Assembly (NCBI RefSeq): GCF_003994235.2
Contig: NZ_RYFG02000121.1
Span: 124,001-188,000, forward strand
From: Candidatus Methylobacter oryzae
GTDB taxonomy: Bacteria > Pseudomonadota > Gammaproteobacteria > Methylococcales > Methylomonadaceae
Direction: 5' to 3'
Length of the DNA stretch: 64,000 nucleotides
The first letter of the stretch is position 1. Each line of letters starts with the position of its first letter. Below are positions 39,511 through 48,683 of this stretch, one piece after another. Under the pieces are notes generated by a model. The model was not told where the DNA came from. It saw nothing but the letters and a program-made list of their open reading frames with translations, and made no database searches. Both the position numbers and the translations under genes were made by a program.

Positions 39511-40998
39511 TTACAGCGATTCCAAAAACCGGATGACCGCCAGCCGTTCATCTGCGGATAAGCCTGCAAAACGTTGTTTGCTTGGCAATGCTTCGCCGCC
39601 GTGCCACAGCACCGCTTCCGTTAAATTGCGGGCGCGACCGTCGTGCAGGAAATAACTGTGTTCGTTGATGCGCTCGATTAGGCCGATTCCCCATAACGGC
39701 GGCGTGCGCCATTCGCGTCCGCCGGCTTGAAAATCGGGACGCCGATCTTCCAGTCCTTCGCCCATGTCATGCACCAGTAAATCGGTGTAAGGATGAATCG
39801 TTTGCTTGGCTAACGGCGGCAATTCCGGAAATTCCCCGGTCGTCAAAGCCGGCGTATGACAGGCCGTACAACCGAGCGCATCAAATAGCCGTTCGCCTTG
39901 CCGCACGGCCGGATCGCCGGTATTGCGCCGGGCCGGAACTTGCAGCAGGCGCAGGTACAGCAACACGGACTTGAGCTGGGCATCGTCCAGTTCCGGTTGC
40001 CGGGCGGAGGGCGTTTGTTTACAGGCGGTTTGGATTCCGGTGCAGTTTTCCTCGGGATGCAACGACGAGGTAATGCCCATGTCGCCGATAAACGCGCCGG
40101 CAATTTGTTGTTTTAACGTCGCGACGTTGGCCTTGAGCCCGAAACGGCCGATCGCGTTGCGTTGCCGTTCGTCGTCCCAAACAATATTCGGGTGGCCGTG
40201 AACGCCTTGTTGTTTGCCTTTTTCGGCCAGTTGCAGGATGGTTTGCCCGTCGACGGCTTCCAGTAAGCCTAAGCCGAATACCGGCGGCCCGACGCGCGGG
40301 GAGAATTGAATGCCGTCAGGCAACGGCCCGTATTGCAGTTCGGCGAAGCGGTACGAAGGCGTTCTCAACGCGACTGTTTCGCCATCCGCCAGCGTGACTT
40401 TATGCTCGCGATAATCGACGCTAACCATTCCTTCGCCGGGCACGCCGGGAATTCCCTGTTCGTTTAACTGGCCTCCGTAAACCGGATGCGGCAACGGGCC
40501 TCCGTGCGGATCTTGCCCGGGCAGACTCAGTCGAATCAGCATCGAGCGCATCGCTTGTTGCGGCGTTGCCGGCGGTTGTCCGCGCCCGTTTTTGGGATGG
40601 CAGGACAGGCAGGACAGCTGGTTGTAAAGCGGGCCCAAGCCTGCCGTTTCAATATCCTTGGCCGGTGCAATCACCCAGCTTTGCCGGAACACGCCGCGTC
40701 CTCGGAAAGCTTCGGCCAATTGTTCGGGGCTTGCATCCGGATTGATCCGGGAATAGGCCTCCCGGCTAGCGTCGGCTGTTTCGAAGCCGCTTCCGGCCTG
40801 AACCGTACTTGCCCAAGCGCAGCTCAAGCCCAGAACGATGCTGAATATCAGTTTCCGGCTATTGTTCAAAGCCGGAGTGCAGGCTCCGCCTGCATGGATA
40901 TAGGCAAGGGGCGAGAGCTTTGCCTGCTTTGCAAGCAGGGCTTGCACTCCAAAATGCCGGAAAATTTTAGCCGGATTGCTTATTAATTGCTGCATCAT
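39511..40998 (-). CDS. DUF1111 di-haem oxidoreductase
   Basis: A 495-residue c-type di-haem protein of the putative thiol oxidoreductase or peroxidase-like DUF1111 family. Haem motifs are CLSCH (about residue 130) and CTACH (about 375). It should be periplasmic: a clear signal-like core (KLIFSIVLGLSCAWASTVQA) exists but begins only near residue 48. The preceding residues (about 15-44) are read from a palindromic repeat (40874-40950), apparently inserted in frame. The start at 40998 shares ATGA with the end of the binding-protein gene upstream, so the two are coupled. A redox step on a metal chelate is conceivable but not shown. Confidence 0.87.
   Translation of the reverse strand: MMQQLISNPAKIFRHFGVQALLAKQAKLSPLAYIHAGGACTPALNNSRKLIFSIVLGLSCAWASTVQAGSGFETADASREAYSRINPDASPEQLAEAFRGRGVFRQSWVIAPAKDIETAGLGPLYNQLSCLSCHPKNGRGQPPATPQQAMRSMLIRLSLPGQDPHGGPLPHPVYGGQLNEQGIPGVPGEGMVSVDYREHKVTLADGETVALRTPSYRFAELQYGPLPDGIQFSPRVGPPVFGLGLLEAVDGQTILQLAEKGKQQGVHGHPNIVWDDERQRNAIGRFGLKANVATLKQQIAGAFIGDMGITSSLHPEENCTGIQTACKQTPSARQPELDDAQLKSVLLYLRLLQVPARRNTGDPAVRQGERLFDALGCTACHTPALTTGEFPELPPLAKQTIHPYTDLLVHDMGEGLEDRRPDFQAGGREWRTPPLWGIGLIERINEHSYFLHDGRARNLTEAVLWHGGEALPSKQRFAGLSADERLAVIRFLESL
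40874..40950. repeat. Palindromic element inside the DUF1111 coding region
   Basis: Ends GGAGTGCA and TGCACTCC with inner AGGCTCCGCCTGC and GCAAGCAGGGCTTGC palindromes. It encodes a stretch between the start codon and the signal-peptide core. Confidence 0.65.
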
Positions 40999-42293
40999 GG
41001 TTCCAGTTGTTTTAGCAGGTTTTCGGCGTCGCTATAACGGCTGTCGATTTCGTTCCGCCATGCCTGTTCCAAGGCTTGTGCGGCGGCCTCGGCTTTTTTA
41101 TCGGTAGAGCGATCTGTAAATATTTGTTGCACTGACGGCGTTTCGGCCTGGGCGGTATTGATAGGCACGGCGGTTAATAACTGGCGGATTTTTAGCAACC
41201 GTTCCACTTGATCGGTTTTAGCGAAGCGTTGATGTTTGCGTAGTTGCTGCCAAAGATTTTGCAGACGTTGAAGACGGTCGGTAAACAGCCGGTCGAATAA
41301 CGCGTTATTCAGGGCCAGGCGCGGCAACGCACGGTTGGGATCGTAAACCACCGGATGCTCCGCCGATTCGGCGAACGGGTCGAAATAGTTGCCGGGTTTG
41401 TCCGCATAAACGGCGGCCCGGGCCGGCAGTTTGCGGATGTCGGGATGGAACAACAGTTTTTGCCCCGTTTCCGACAAGATGAAATTGACGAAGCGCCGTG
41501 CCGCATCGCTATGTTGGCTGGCCTTGGCGATGGCGATATGGGCCGGCGAATAAGCGGTCGGTTGCGAATGAATAAAACGGAGCGGCGCGCCGTTGGCGAT
41601 GGCAGAGGCGGTGAAAAAGTCGATGGACGGGGCAATGCCGCGTTCGCCGGAGCCGACAATATCGGTGATGAATGTCGCGCCGGATTCGACCAGGCGGGTA
41701 TTCGCAACGATGCCGGAAAGCAAGGCCCAGCCTTGATCCCAGCCGTATTGCTGCAAGACGCTGTCTATCATCATCGGCGCAAAACCGACGCGCGACGGGA
41801 TCGGCAAGGCCAAGTGGCCTTGGTAACGCGCATCGGCCAAGTCCTGCCAGGTTTTCGGCAACTCTAAATTGTGTTTTTGCAGATAATCGGGATTCACTGC
41901 AAAGCCGTAGCCGGCCATTTCAGTCACGCAAAAATAGCCGTCGCTATCGATTAGCGGCATGGCGCCGAGCTTATCGGCCAATCCGCCACGGTCGATGCCG
42001 AGCTTTTGCCAGGCGCCTTGCTGTTTCAAGGCGAGGAAATTACGTAGCGAGGCCGACCAATAAACATCGACGCCGCTTTGTTGCGGCCGGCTCAGGTACG
42101 GCAGCGCATCGTGCGGCATCTTCCATATCACCGCCAGGTCGATGTCCGGGTAGGCTTGCTCGAATGCGGTTTCGTAGCGGGATACGACGTCTTCGTGATA
42201 GGCCGTCAATACCGTCAGTTTTTCTTTGGCGATTGCCGGATTGGAGCATAAGACGGCGATTAGCCACGTTAATGTGCGAAATGGTTTTGTCAT
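40995..42293 (-). CDS. Orphan ABC-type periplasmic binding protein
   Basis: A 432-residue solute-binding protein of the iron(III)/family-1 type with a signal peptide (LIAVLCSNPAIA). Residues about 24-325 form the two-lobe fold (LTVLTAYHEDVVSRYETAFEQ, then NRLVESGATFITDIV-type hinge). An added helical, Gln-rich tail (about 330-432) is not usual for transport-only binding proteins. No permease or ATPase gene is next to it. It begins an operon with DUF1111, downstream of a TonB receptor, and may sense or scavenge a metal species. Confidence 0.87.
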   Translation of the reverse strand: MTKPFRTLTWLIAVLCSNPAIAKEKLTVLTAYHEDVVSRYETAFEQAYPDIDLAVIWKMPHDALPYLSRPQQSGVDVYWSASLRNFLALKQQGAWQKLGIDRGGLADKLGAMPLIDSDGYFCVTEMAGYGFAVNPDYLQKHNLELPKTWQDLADARYQGHLALPIPSRVGFAPMMIDSVLQQYGWDQGWALLSGIVANTRLVESGATFITDIVGSGERGIAPSIDFFTASAIANGAPLRFIHSQPTAYSPAHIAIAKASQHSDAARRFVNFILSETGQKLLFHPDIRKLPARAAVYADKPGNYFDPFAESAEHPVVYDPNRALPRLALNNALFDRLFTDRLQRLQNLWQQLRKHQRFAKTDQVERLLKIRQLLTAVPINTAQAETPSVQQIFTDRSTDKKAEAAAQALEQAWRNEIDSRYSDAENLLKQLEP

Positions 42294-42319
42294 GATTTGT
42301 TTCCTGGTTTAGTAGCTGG

Positions 42320-42531
42320 TCTCGTTCCCGCGCGCTACGCTCGCCGTTATACACATCCCGGCGTAGGCCTGAAATCTGGTTGCTCCGTTGAGCGTTGCGC
42401 GAGTTAGACCTTCCAGGTTTTTAAAACCTGGAAGGTCTGCTATCCGCATGTTTCCCGTCTAACGTAGGTAAGGAACAACATCTCGCGAAATATTTGTGTA
42501 TAACGATAAGCGTAGCGCGCGGGAACGAGAA
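42320..42531. repeat. Nested REP and AGACCTTCC block
   Basis: Outer inverted REP units with CTCGTTCCCGCGCGCTACGCT (42322-42342) and its complement (about 42510-42531), each followed by GTTATACACA or complement, enclose a short AGACCTTCC palindrome at 42406-42438. The layout is like 11225-11692. It fills the gap between the TonB receptor and the binding-protein gene. Confidence 0.7.
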
Positions 42532-42544
42532 ATGATTGATTTTT

Positions 42545-44539
42545 TCAGTAGCTCAGGTTGATATTGGCAAAATAATTCCGGCCCTGCTCAAAAAAACCTT
42601 CTTCATAGGCATACAACTGGTCGGCTACGTTATTGACGCCGAACTCCGCATTCAGGTTTTTATGCACAAGGAACGTGGCTTTCAGGTTGCCGACGACAAA
42701 ATCTTTCGCTACCCGCGTACCGGTGGTGTTGCTGTAGCGCTTGTCGTTGTACTCGGCGCTGGCGAGCAGGCGCAGATACCGGATCGGCTGGTATTCCAGG
42801 TAACTGAATACTTTATGCCTGGGCGTATCCAGTGAAAAATATTGCGGGTTAGTAATATTGTTGCGATCCAGCCAGGTGTAATTGAAATGGGCGCGCCATT
42901 GATCGTTGATTTGCGCGGTCGCAAAAACTTCCGTGCCGAGATTTTCCTGCTGGCCGATATTTTGCAGTTGAAAGCAGGGCGGCGTGCTGCAACTGGTGTT
43001 GAGCAGCGTGACGCTATCGATGGTGTTGTCGATTTGACTGAAAAACAGGTTGGTCCCGTAATCCAGCAAGTTAAACGCTTTGCCGCTCAGTCCCAACTCG
43101 TAATTCAGGGCTTTTTCCGGTTGCAGGCCGGGATTCGGCAAAGCGCTGCCCAGCCGGTAGGAGAATCGGTCCTTGATCGTTGGAAAGCGGGTTTTATGGG
43201 CGATACTGGCATGGAGTTGCACGTCGTCGATCAGCTGGTAAAACGCGCTGCCCTGAATGTTATAAGCATCCTTGGCGCCGCTGAGCGGGAACGAGACCAA
43301 GCGGTTGTTAATTAAATTTTGCGCTTGAATCTGTTTTTGCTGCTCGTAGCTGGTGCCGACGACAAATTTGAGATCGTCGGTCGGCGTATAGCTGTTTTCG
43401 AGCGCATAGGAGAACAGTTCGTCGGCAAAACGTTGCTGCGGTTGGCCGATGTTGCCGACTTCGCGGTGTACGTCCTGCTTGTAGCTGAATGCCAGCTTCA
43501 GCTCATTTTTGCTAAACCAGGTATTGCCGTATTCAATGCCGCCGCCGAACGTGTAATCGTCGTAACGGCTGTCGAACGCATACGGCCGGGTAATGGTGTT
43601 GTAATTGGCGTTGTCGAACGATTTCAGGCTGTTCCGGAAAGTATCGTGATAAGCGCGCAGTTTAACGGTGTGATCGTTGCCGAACTGGGTTTTGGACAGG
43701 AAATACACGCTTTCTTTATCCCAATACGGCCAGCGCCAATAACGGGGCGTGATGGTTTTATCGGTGCCGGCGTAAGGAGGCGTATCCTTTTGTCCGCTTT
43801 GGTTGCTGTAAGTGATTGCGTATTCGTCGGTGTCGTTCGGGGTTAAGCCGAGTTTGATGTTGCCTTTGTAATCGGTGTTTCCGGAGTTTTCGCGGATGCC
43901 GCCGTCTTCGCTCGCCGTTGCTTTAAAGTCGTCCGATAAGCGCCAGAATTGCCTGTCCGAATAGGACGCGCCGCCTTGGACGTACCACAGACCTTGATTC
44001 GAACCGAAGTTCAACGCAGTTTGGTAATAATTGGCGTCGAATTGCGAATCCATGCCCATGCCGGTAGTCAGGTTGGCTTCCAGTTTCTTGGTTGGACGCT
44101 TGCTGACCAGGTTGACGCTGCCGCCCAGGGTATTAGGGCCGTACAGTACCGAGGCATTGCCTTTGCTGACGTCGATCTGGCCAATATCGAAGGTGGTGAA
44201 GCGGTTTAAATCGACATTGCCGTCGTAAGGCACATAGACCGGGATGCCGTCCATGAACAACGGCACTTGCCGGGAGTTGAAGCCGCGCAGATAAATCAGC
44301 CGTTCGTTGCGCGCCCCAAGATTCTGCACCGATACGCCGGGCAGCAGGTTTAGGGCCGACGCAACATCGTTCCGGTTATTACGGGTTATGTCTTCGGAAG
44401 TGATCGTTTCCTTGTCGGAAAGTTTTTCCTGGTCGGCTTTGCCGTTGACTTCAATAACGCCTAATTCAAAAATATCTTCATCGGCCAGTGCCGCTGGGGA
44501 CAAAGCCGTCATCGTTAATAATAAAACGGGGGTTCGCAT
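42545..44539 (-). CDS. TonB-dependent receptor of the molybdenum region
   Basis: A 664-residue receptor: signal peptide (LLLTMTALSPAALA), TonB-box-like start after it (IFELGVIEVNG), plug (about 45-150, with DVASALNLLPGVSVQNLG and ISKGNASVLYGPNTLGG-type motif) and a barrel ending INLSY. Its promoter region, shared with divergent modE, holds a ModE-type palindrome at 44696-44719, so molybdenum should control it. A molybdenum or tungsten chelate is therefore a plausible cargo, but a conventional siderophore or vitamin is not excluded. Confidence 0.92.
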   Translation of the reverse strand: MRTPVLLLTMTALSPAALADEDIFELGVIEVNGKADQEKLSDKETITSEDITRNNRNDVASALNLLPGVSVQNLGARNERLIYLRGFNSRQVPLFMDGIPVYVPYDGNVDLNRFTTFDIGQIDVSKGNASVLYGPNTLGGSVNLVSKRPTKKLEANLTTGMGMDSQFDANYYQTALNFGSNQGLWYVQGGASYSDRQFWRLSDDFKATASEDGGIRENSGNTDYKGNIKLGLTPNDTDEYAITYSNQSGQKDTPPYAGTDKTITPRYWRWPYWDKESVYFLSKTQFGNDHTVKLRAYHDTFRNSLKSFDNANYNTITRPYAFDSRYDDYTFGGGIEYGNTWFSKNELKLAFSYKQDVHREVGNIGQPQQRFADELFSYALENSYTPTDDLKFVVGTSYEQQKQIQAQNLINNRLVSFPLSGAKDAYNIQGSAFYQLIDDVQLHASIAHKTRFPTIKDRFSYRLGSALPNPGLQPEKALNYELGLSGKAFNLLDYGTNLFFSQIDNTIDSVTLLNTSCSTPPCFQLQNIGQQENLGTEVFATAQINDQWRAHFNYTWLDRNNITNPQYFSLDTPRHKVFSYLEYQPIRYLRLLASAEYNDKRYSNTTGTRVAKDFVVGNLKATFLVHKNLNAEFGVNNVADQLYAYEEGFFEQGRNYFANINLSY

Positions 44540-44695
44540 GGTTTTACCTGCCGGTCGGTTAGCTCATGTGGAATCGGTTTTGCATGATCAATAGTTATGA
44601 ATGGCCTATAATCATGAACATCGCTCTCACATTGATGGTTAGGGTTGTATCGGTAGCCGCTTTCATCGGGATGAGAAGGCAAGTTCATTTTAAGT

Positions 44696-44719
44696 CGTTA
44701 TGTACTTAAGTAAATAAAG
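44696..44719. promoter_or_regulatory. ModE-type operator between TonB receptor and modE
   Basis: CGTTATGT, eight bases (ACTTAAGT, itself self-complementary), AAATAAAG. The left half is perfect and the right half has two mismatches to ACATAACG. It sits 73 bases before the modE start and 157 before the receptor start, suited to autoregulation and co-control. Confidence 0.6.
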
Positions 44720-44791
44720 AAAATTGGAAATAGCTTGTTTCCGGTAGGGAAATAACGTTCAGCTTAATTCTTACAATGTAGACAATCGCTT

Positions 44792-45613
44792 ATGACTGAC
44801 AGTTCCGATCACAAGACTACTTCATCAACGGCCTGGGTTGACGGCGAGCTGCGGTTGGCCGGCTTGGACGGCCGCATGATCGCTTTGCTCAGGGCGATAG
44901 ACCAAAGCGGTTCCATCAATCAGGCAGCCAAGCAGGTGGGCTTGAGTTATAAAGGCGCCTGGCAAATCATCGAAAGGGCCAACAACGGTTCGCCGAAAAC
45001 ATTGGTCAGCACCGCTACAGGCGGCAGCAAAGGCGGAGGGACTTGTTTAACCGAGGCCGGGCGCTCTTTACTGACGCTGTTTACCGACCTGGAGCGGCAG
45101 CATCGGCAGTTTCTCGATCAACTCAACCGCAGTCTTGCCGACGACACCGATACGGTTTTGTTGTTGCAGCGCCTGGTCGTTAAAACCAGCGCCCGGAACC
45201 AGATTTTCGGCAGCGTTGTTGCTATTCGTGACGGCGCGGTGAATGCCGAGGTGGTCGTGACGTTGAAAGGCGGCGACCGGATTATTACCAGTATTACGCT
45301 GTCGTCGCTTAACGAGCTTGGTTTGCAGGCCGGCACCGATGCGGTGTTGTTGATCAATAGTGCCGATATTACATTGACGGCGGATTCCGGCTCCAATCGC
45401 TTTACGGCCCGCAACTGCTTGTCCGGCAAGGTCATTCGCGTCCAACAGGACGAAGTGAATGCCGAGGTGATTGTTTTACTGCCAGGCGGCGAAACGCTGG
45501 TTGCGATGATTACGCAGCAAAGCGCGCAAAGCCTGGCGATTGCGCCGGGCATGCCGGTATTGGCGATGTTCAAAAGCAATGCCGTTGTTCTCGGGGTTAT
45601 GGCGCCGTTTTGA
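44792..45613 (+). CDS. modE: ModE molybdate-responsive regulator (second copy)
   Basis: A 273-residue ModE: winged helix (SGSINQAAKQVGLSYKGAWQI, GGSKGGGTCLTEAGR) and two mop domains (TSARNQIFGSVVAI and TARNCLSGKVIRV). It should bind molybdate and act at the CGTTATGT-N8-ACATAACG boxes. It has the standard length and lacks the Cys tail of the ModE at 16538-17413. It is divergent from the TonB receptor gene. Confidence 0.95.
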   Translation: MTDSSDHKTTSSTAWVDGELRLAGLDGRMIALLRAIDQSGSINQAAKQVGLSYKGAWQIIERANNGSPKTLVSTATGGSKGGGTCLTEAGRSLLTLFTDLERQHRQFLDQLNRSLADDTDTVLLLQRLVVKTSARNQIFGSVVAIRDGAVNAEVVVTLKGGDRIITSITLSSLNELGLQAGTDAVLLINSADITLTADSGSNRFTARNCLSGKVIRVQQDEVNAEVIVLLPGGETLVAMITQQSAQSLAIAPGMPVLAMFKSNAVVLGVMAPF

Positions 45614-45722
45614 GCGTTGTTAACCGATGTTTTCAAGTTTTTGCTATAGAAGCCTAATTCAGTTAAACGACATCGATAATGGCAGGGGCTAAAACCAAAG
45701 ATGGTGCACGGATGAGACGGAT

Positions 45723-45866
45723 TGCCGCAAGATTGCCTGGAACAATCGCGGCTGACTGCCAAGGATGGTGGGAATGCCGCAAGATTGCCTGGAACAATCG
45801 CGGCTGACTGCCAAGGATGGTGGGAATGCCGCAAGATTGCTTGGAGCAATCGCGGCCACCACATCC
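45723..45866. repeat. 52-base tandem repeat
   Basis: A unit beginning TGCCGCAAGATTGCCTGGAA starts at 45723, 45775 and 45827: two full copies and one partial, diverged copy. ATCCGTG-type repeats follow (about 45910-45965). No gene is visible in 45614-46019. Confidence 0.85.
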
Positions 45867-46019
45867 TTGTGGCTTAGCAACGCAGGAGCAGTTGCCGAGG
45901 CGGCACGGATTTTTACGAGGCTAACTTCTTATCCGTGCCAATCCGTAAAAATCCGTGGTATCCATGTTCTCTTTTTATTGCCGCTCATTAAAGTGTAAAG
46001 CCGTAACCGGATTGATATA

Positions 46020-46736
46020 ATGACAGCCGAATTTGTAGTCCGAAACTGGAATGCCTGGGCGCCAGGAATAAGCAGCCGTGAAGACTGGTTAAAATTCCAG
46101 GTTTTTGCCGAACAGCAAAAAGCGGCGATACCGGCCGCGGTTCCGAAAACACTGCAACGCCGCTTAAGCCCGTTGGCCCGGGCGGTCTTTAATGCCGCGG
46201 ACGGTTGTGTCGATAATGCGTTGCCGATAGTGTTCAGCTCCGCCCATGGCGAAGTTAACAAATCGTTGGAGATGCTCAAAAGCATGCAAAAAGGCGAGGA
46301 AGTATCGCCGACGGCGTTTAGCCTGTCCGTGCATAATGCTATATCGGGTTTGTTTTCGATGGCTTATGACTATCATCGGGAAATTACCGTGATCGCGCCG
46401 GGCCAGGACGGCATTGCCCCGGCATTTATTGAAGCGTTGGGGATTTTGCAGGAAGGCCGGGCCGAGCAGGTGCTGATCGTTTTTTACGATGAACCGTTAT
46501 CGGATTTTTACCCGTCGTTGCCGTTTGCGTTGAATGCGCCTGCCGTTTGCGCGTTGGCTTTAAAAATATCTTTAACCGGGAGTGGCTTGCCGTTGCAACT
46601 TAACAGAACATCAGCCCATCGCGACGATGGCGAGCATGCTTTACAGATATTTTCATTTATCGAGTTTCTTGTTGCCGATGAGCAATCGTTGGTGCTGGGC
46701 AATCACAGACACAGCTGGGAATGGTTCAAAAAGTAG
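46020..46736 (+). CDS. Beta-ketoacyl synthase-like protein (aryl-polyene type)
   Basis: A 238-residue protein of the beta-ketoacyl synthase N-terminal-like family that opens many aryl-polyene operons. It has the fold's SSAHGEV and SLSVHNAISGL segments but not a complete ketosynthase with Cys-His-His, so it is probably a chain-length or partner factor. It overlaps the next gene by 16 bases. Confidence 0.85.
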   Translation: MTAEFVVRNWNAWAPGISSREDWLKFQVFAEQQKAAIPAAVPKTLQRRLSPLARAVFNAADGCVDNALPIVFSSAHGEVNKSLEMLKSMQKGEEVSPTAFSLSVHNAISGLFSMAYDYHREITVIAPGQDGIAPAFIEALGILQEGRAEQVLIVFYDEPLSDFYPSLPFALNAPAVCALALKISLTGSGLPLQLNRTSAHRDDGEHALQIFSFIEFLVADEQSLVLGNHRHSWEWFKK

Positions 46737-47515
46737 CGGCAAAATTAAGCTATGGCTGGCGTCTTTTCGCAACGGCCATCAGCTTTTTTAGTTTCGGCGT
46801 CGGCGGTTTATTGCTGTGGATAGCGGTGTTTCCGCTGTTGTCGCTGTTGCCCGGCAATTCCCGGCAAAAAATCAGCCGCGGGCAAAAAACGGTCAGTTAC
46901 AGTTTTTATTTCTTCATCGGCTTGATGCACAGGCTCGGCGTGATGACTTACGACATCGACGGTCTTGAGAAGCTTAACCGGCCCGGCCAGTTGATTATCG
47001 CGAACCATCCGACACTGGTCGATATTGTGTTCTTGATCAGCCGGATCAAACAGGCCAGTTGCATTGTCAAAGCCGGATTGTTCCATAACCCGTTCATGCG
47101 CGGGCCGATCCTGAACGCGGGATACATCAGCAACGGCGATCCCGAGCAGATGATAGCCGACTGCGTTGCCTGGTTGCGTTCCGGCGGATCGATGATTATT
47201 TTTCCGGAGGGAACGCGGTCGATTCCGGGCCAACCTTATCATTTCCAGCGCGGCGCGGCGGCGATTGCGTTACAGGCCAATGCAATCGTGACGCCGGTGA
47301 CGCTGACCTGCACGCCGAGCACGTTAACCAAAGCCGAGCGCTGGTACCAAATCCCCGAGCGCCGCTTTCATCTGACCATGCATGTCGGCGACGATATTCA
47401 ATTGCATGAGTTTACTAGGATTAGTCCGAAATCGGTGGCTGTCCGCCGCTTTACGCATTATCAGCAAGATTATTTCACTCAACAAAGAGAGCTTTATCAG
47501 CACGATGGAAAATGA
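46721..47515 (+). CDS. 1-acylglycerol-3-phosphate acyltransferase family protein
   Basis: A 264-residue PlsC-type acyltransferase with an N-terminal membrane segment (FFSFGVGGLLLWIAVFPLLS), the catalytic H-x4-D motif in ANHPTLVD, and the substrate motif FPEGTRS. In aryl-polyene operons it is thought to attach the polyene to a lipid. It overlaps genes on both sides. Confidence 0.92.
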   Translation: MVQKVAAKLSYGWRLFATAISFFSFGVGGLLLWIAVFPLLSLLPGNSRQKISRGQKTVSYSFYFFIGLMHRLGVMTYDIDGLEKLNRPGQLIIANHPTLVDIVFLISRIKQASCIVKAGLFHNPFMRGPILNAGYISNGDPEQMIADCVAWLRSGGSMIIFPEGTRSIPGQPYHFQRGAAAIALQANAIVTPVTLTCTPSTLTKAERWYQIPERRFHLTMHVGDDIQLHEFTRISPKSVAVRRFTHYQQDYFTQQRELYQHDGK

Positions 47516-47753
47516 ATTAAAACAACTTATTATCGATACGCTGGACTTGGAAGACATCGGCGTCGCGGACATAGACAGCCATGCCCCGTTGTTTAACGAC
47601 GGTTTGGGGCTGGATTCTATCGACGCGCTGGAACTGGGTTTGGCTATCCGTAAAAAATACAACGTCAAGATCGATGCCGAAAAAGAAGACGTGGTGAAGA
47701 TTTTCGCGTCGGTTGCAACGCTGGCCGATTACATTCAAGCGGCACGTGGTTGA
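47505..47753 (+). CDS. Acyl carrier protein 1
   Basis: An 82-residue carrier protein with the phosphopantetheine serine in LGLDSIDALEL. It overlaps the acyltransferase gene by 11 bases. Aryl-polyene clusters carry two carrier proteins in this place. Confidence 0.93.
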   Translation: MENELKQLIIDTLDLEDIGVADIDSHAPLFNDGLGLDSIDALELGLAIRKKYNVKIDAEKEDVVKIFASVATLADYIQAARG

Positions 47754-47760
47754 GGCGGTT

Positions 47761-48012
47761 ATGATAAAGGAGCGCGAAGAAATTTTAACGGCCATCAGGG
47801 AAATTATGGTCGAGATGTTTGAAATGGACGAGCAGGCAATTACGCTGGAAGCGAAGCTGTATGAAGACCTGGATTTCGACAGCATCGATGCGGTGGACAT
47901 GATCGTCAAGCTGAAAGAAATGACCGGCAAGGCGATTAAAGCCGACGATTTTAAAACGGCCAGAACCATAGGCGACGTGGTCGAGGCGGTTTATAAGATG
48001 GTTAATGATTGA
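47761..48012 (+). CDS. Acyl carrier protein 2
   Basis: An 83-residue carrier protein with the serine in LDFDSIDAVDM. It starts seven bases after the first carrier gene. The REP-flanked RAYT gene follows and interrupts the operon. Confidence 0.93.
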   Translation: MIKEREEILTAIREIMVEMFEMDEQAITLEAKLYEDLDFDSIDAVDMIVKLKEMTGKAIKADDFKTARTIGDVVEAVYKMVND

Positions 48013-48077
48013 TGACGGTTGTGTTGCTAGTTCCCATGCTCCAGCTTGGGAATTCGGTGCGGGAAGTTCTCGCTTTT

Positions 48078-48134
48078 TCTCGTTCCCACGCGCCGCGTGG
48101 GAATGCAGTCTAAGGCGCGCTGCGCCGCGAAGGA
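48078..48134. repeat. Left REP of the RAYT unit
   Basis: CTCGTTCCCACGCGCCGCGTGGGAATGCAG followed by GGCGCGCTGCGCCGCG, directly before the RAYT start. Confidence 0.85.
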
Positions 48135-48143
48135 TTAAACGCA

Positions 48144-48683
48144 ATGGGCCGTAGCCGCTACAGAATCTGCGATGAAAAAGCGCCGCATTTTTTAACCTGC
48201 ACCGTGCTGAACTGGATACCGTTATTCACCCGGCCGGAAACCGCGGGCATCGTCTTGGACGCATTACGTTACCGGCAAGAGCAACTCGGTTGGCAAATAT
48301 ACGGCTACGTCATCCTTGAAAACCACTTGCATATGATTGTGCAAACCGAAAATCTGGCTACGGAATTGCCGGGCTTCAAATCCTACACGGCCCGTCAACT
48401 GATAGACCATCTGAAAGAATGTCATGCCGACCGCTTATTGCGGCAGTTGGCGTTTTTCCGTAAGGAATACAAGCGCGAGGATAGAGATTATCAATGCTGG
48501 GAAGAAGGATCTCATCCGCAGTTGATTGAAAACGAACAGGTGCTTCGGCAGAAACTGGATTATATTCATCAAAATCCGGTTAAACGCGGATATGTCGATA
48601 AAGCTGAACATTGGCGGTATTCCAGCGCTAGGGATTATGCGGGGAGTGTTGGGTTGATTCCTGTTTTTAAGGATTGGTTATGA
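48144..48683 (+). CDS. REP-associated tyrosine transposase (RAYT)
   Basis: A 179-residue IS200-like transposase. The HUH metal motif is in ENHLHMIVQ, and the C-terminal NPVKRGYV and HWRYSSAR segments are characteristic of RAYT proteins. Such enzymes cut and join single-stranded REP DNA. Inverted REPs flank it closely (48078-48134, 48684-48737), and matching REP pairs occur through the window. It sits between the second carrier-protein gene and a membrane-protein gene of the polyene operon. Confidence 0.93.
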   Translation: MGRSRYRICDEKAPHFLTCTVLNWIPLFTRPETAGIVLDALRYRQEQLGWQIYGYVILENHLHMIVQTENLATELPGFKSYTARQLIDHLKECHADRLLRQLAFFRKEYKREDRDYQCWEEGSHPQLIENEQVLRQKLDYIHQNPVKRGYVDKAEHWRYSSARDYAGSVGLIPVFKDWL

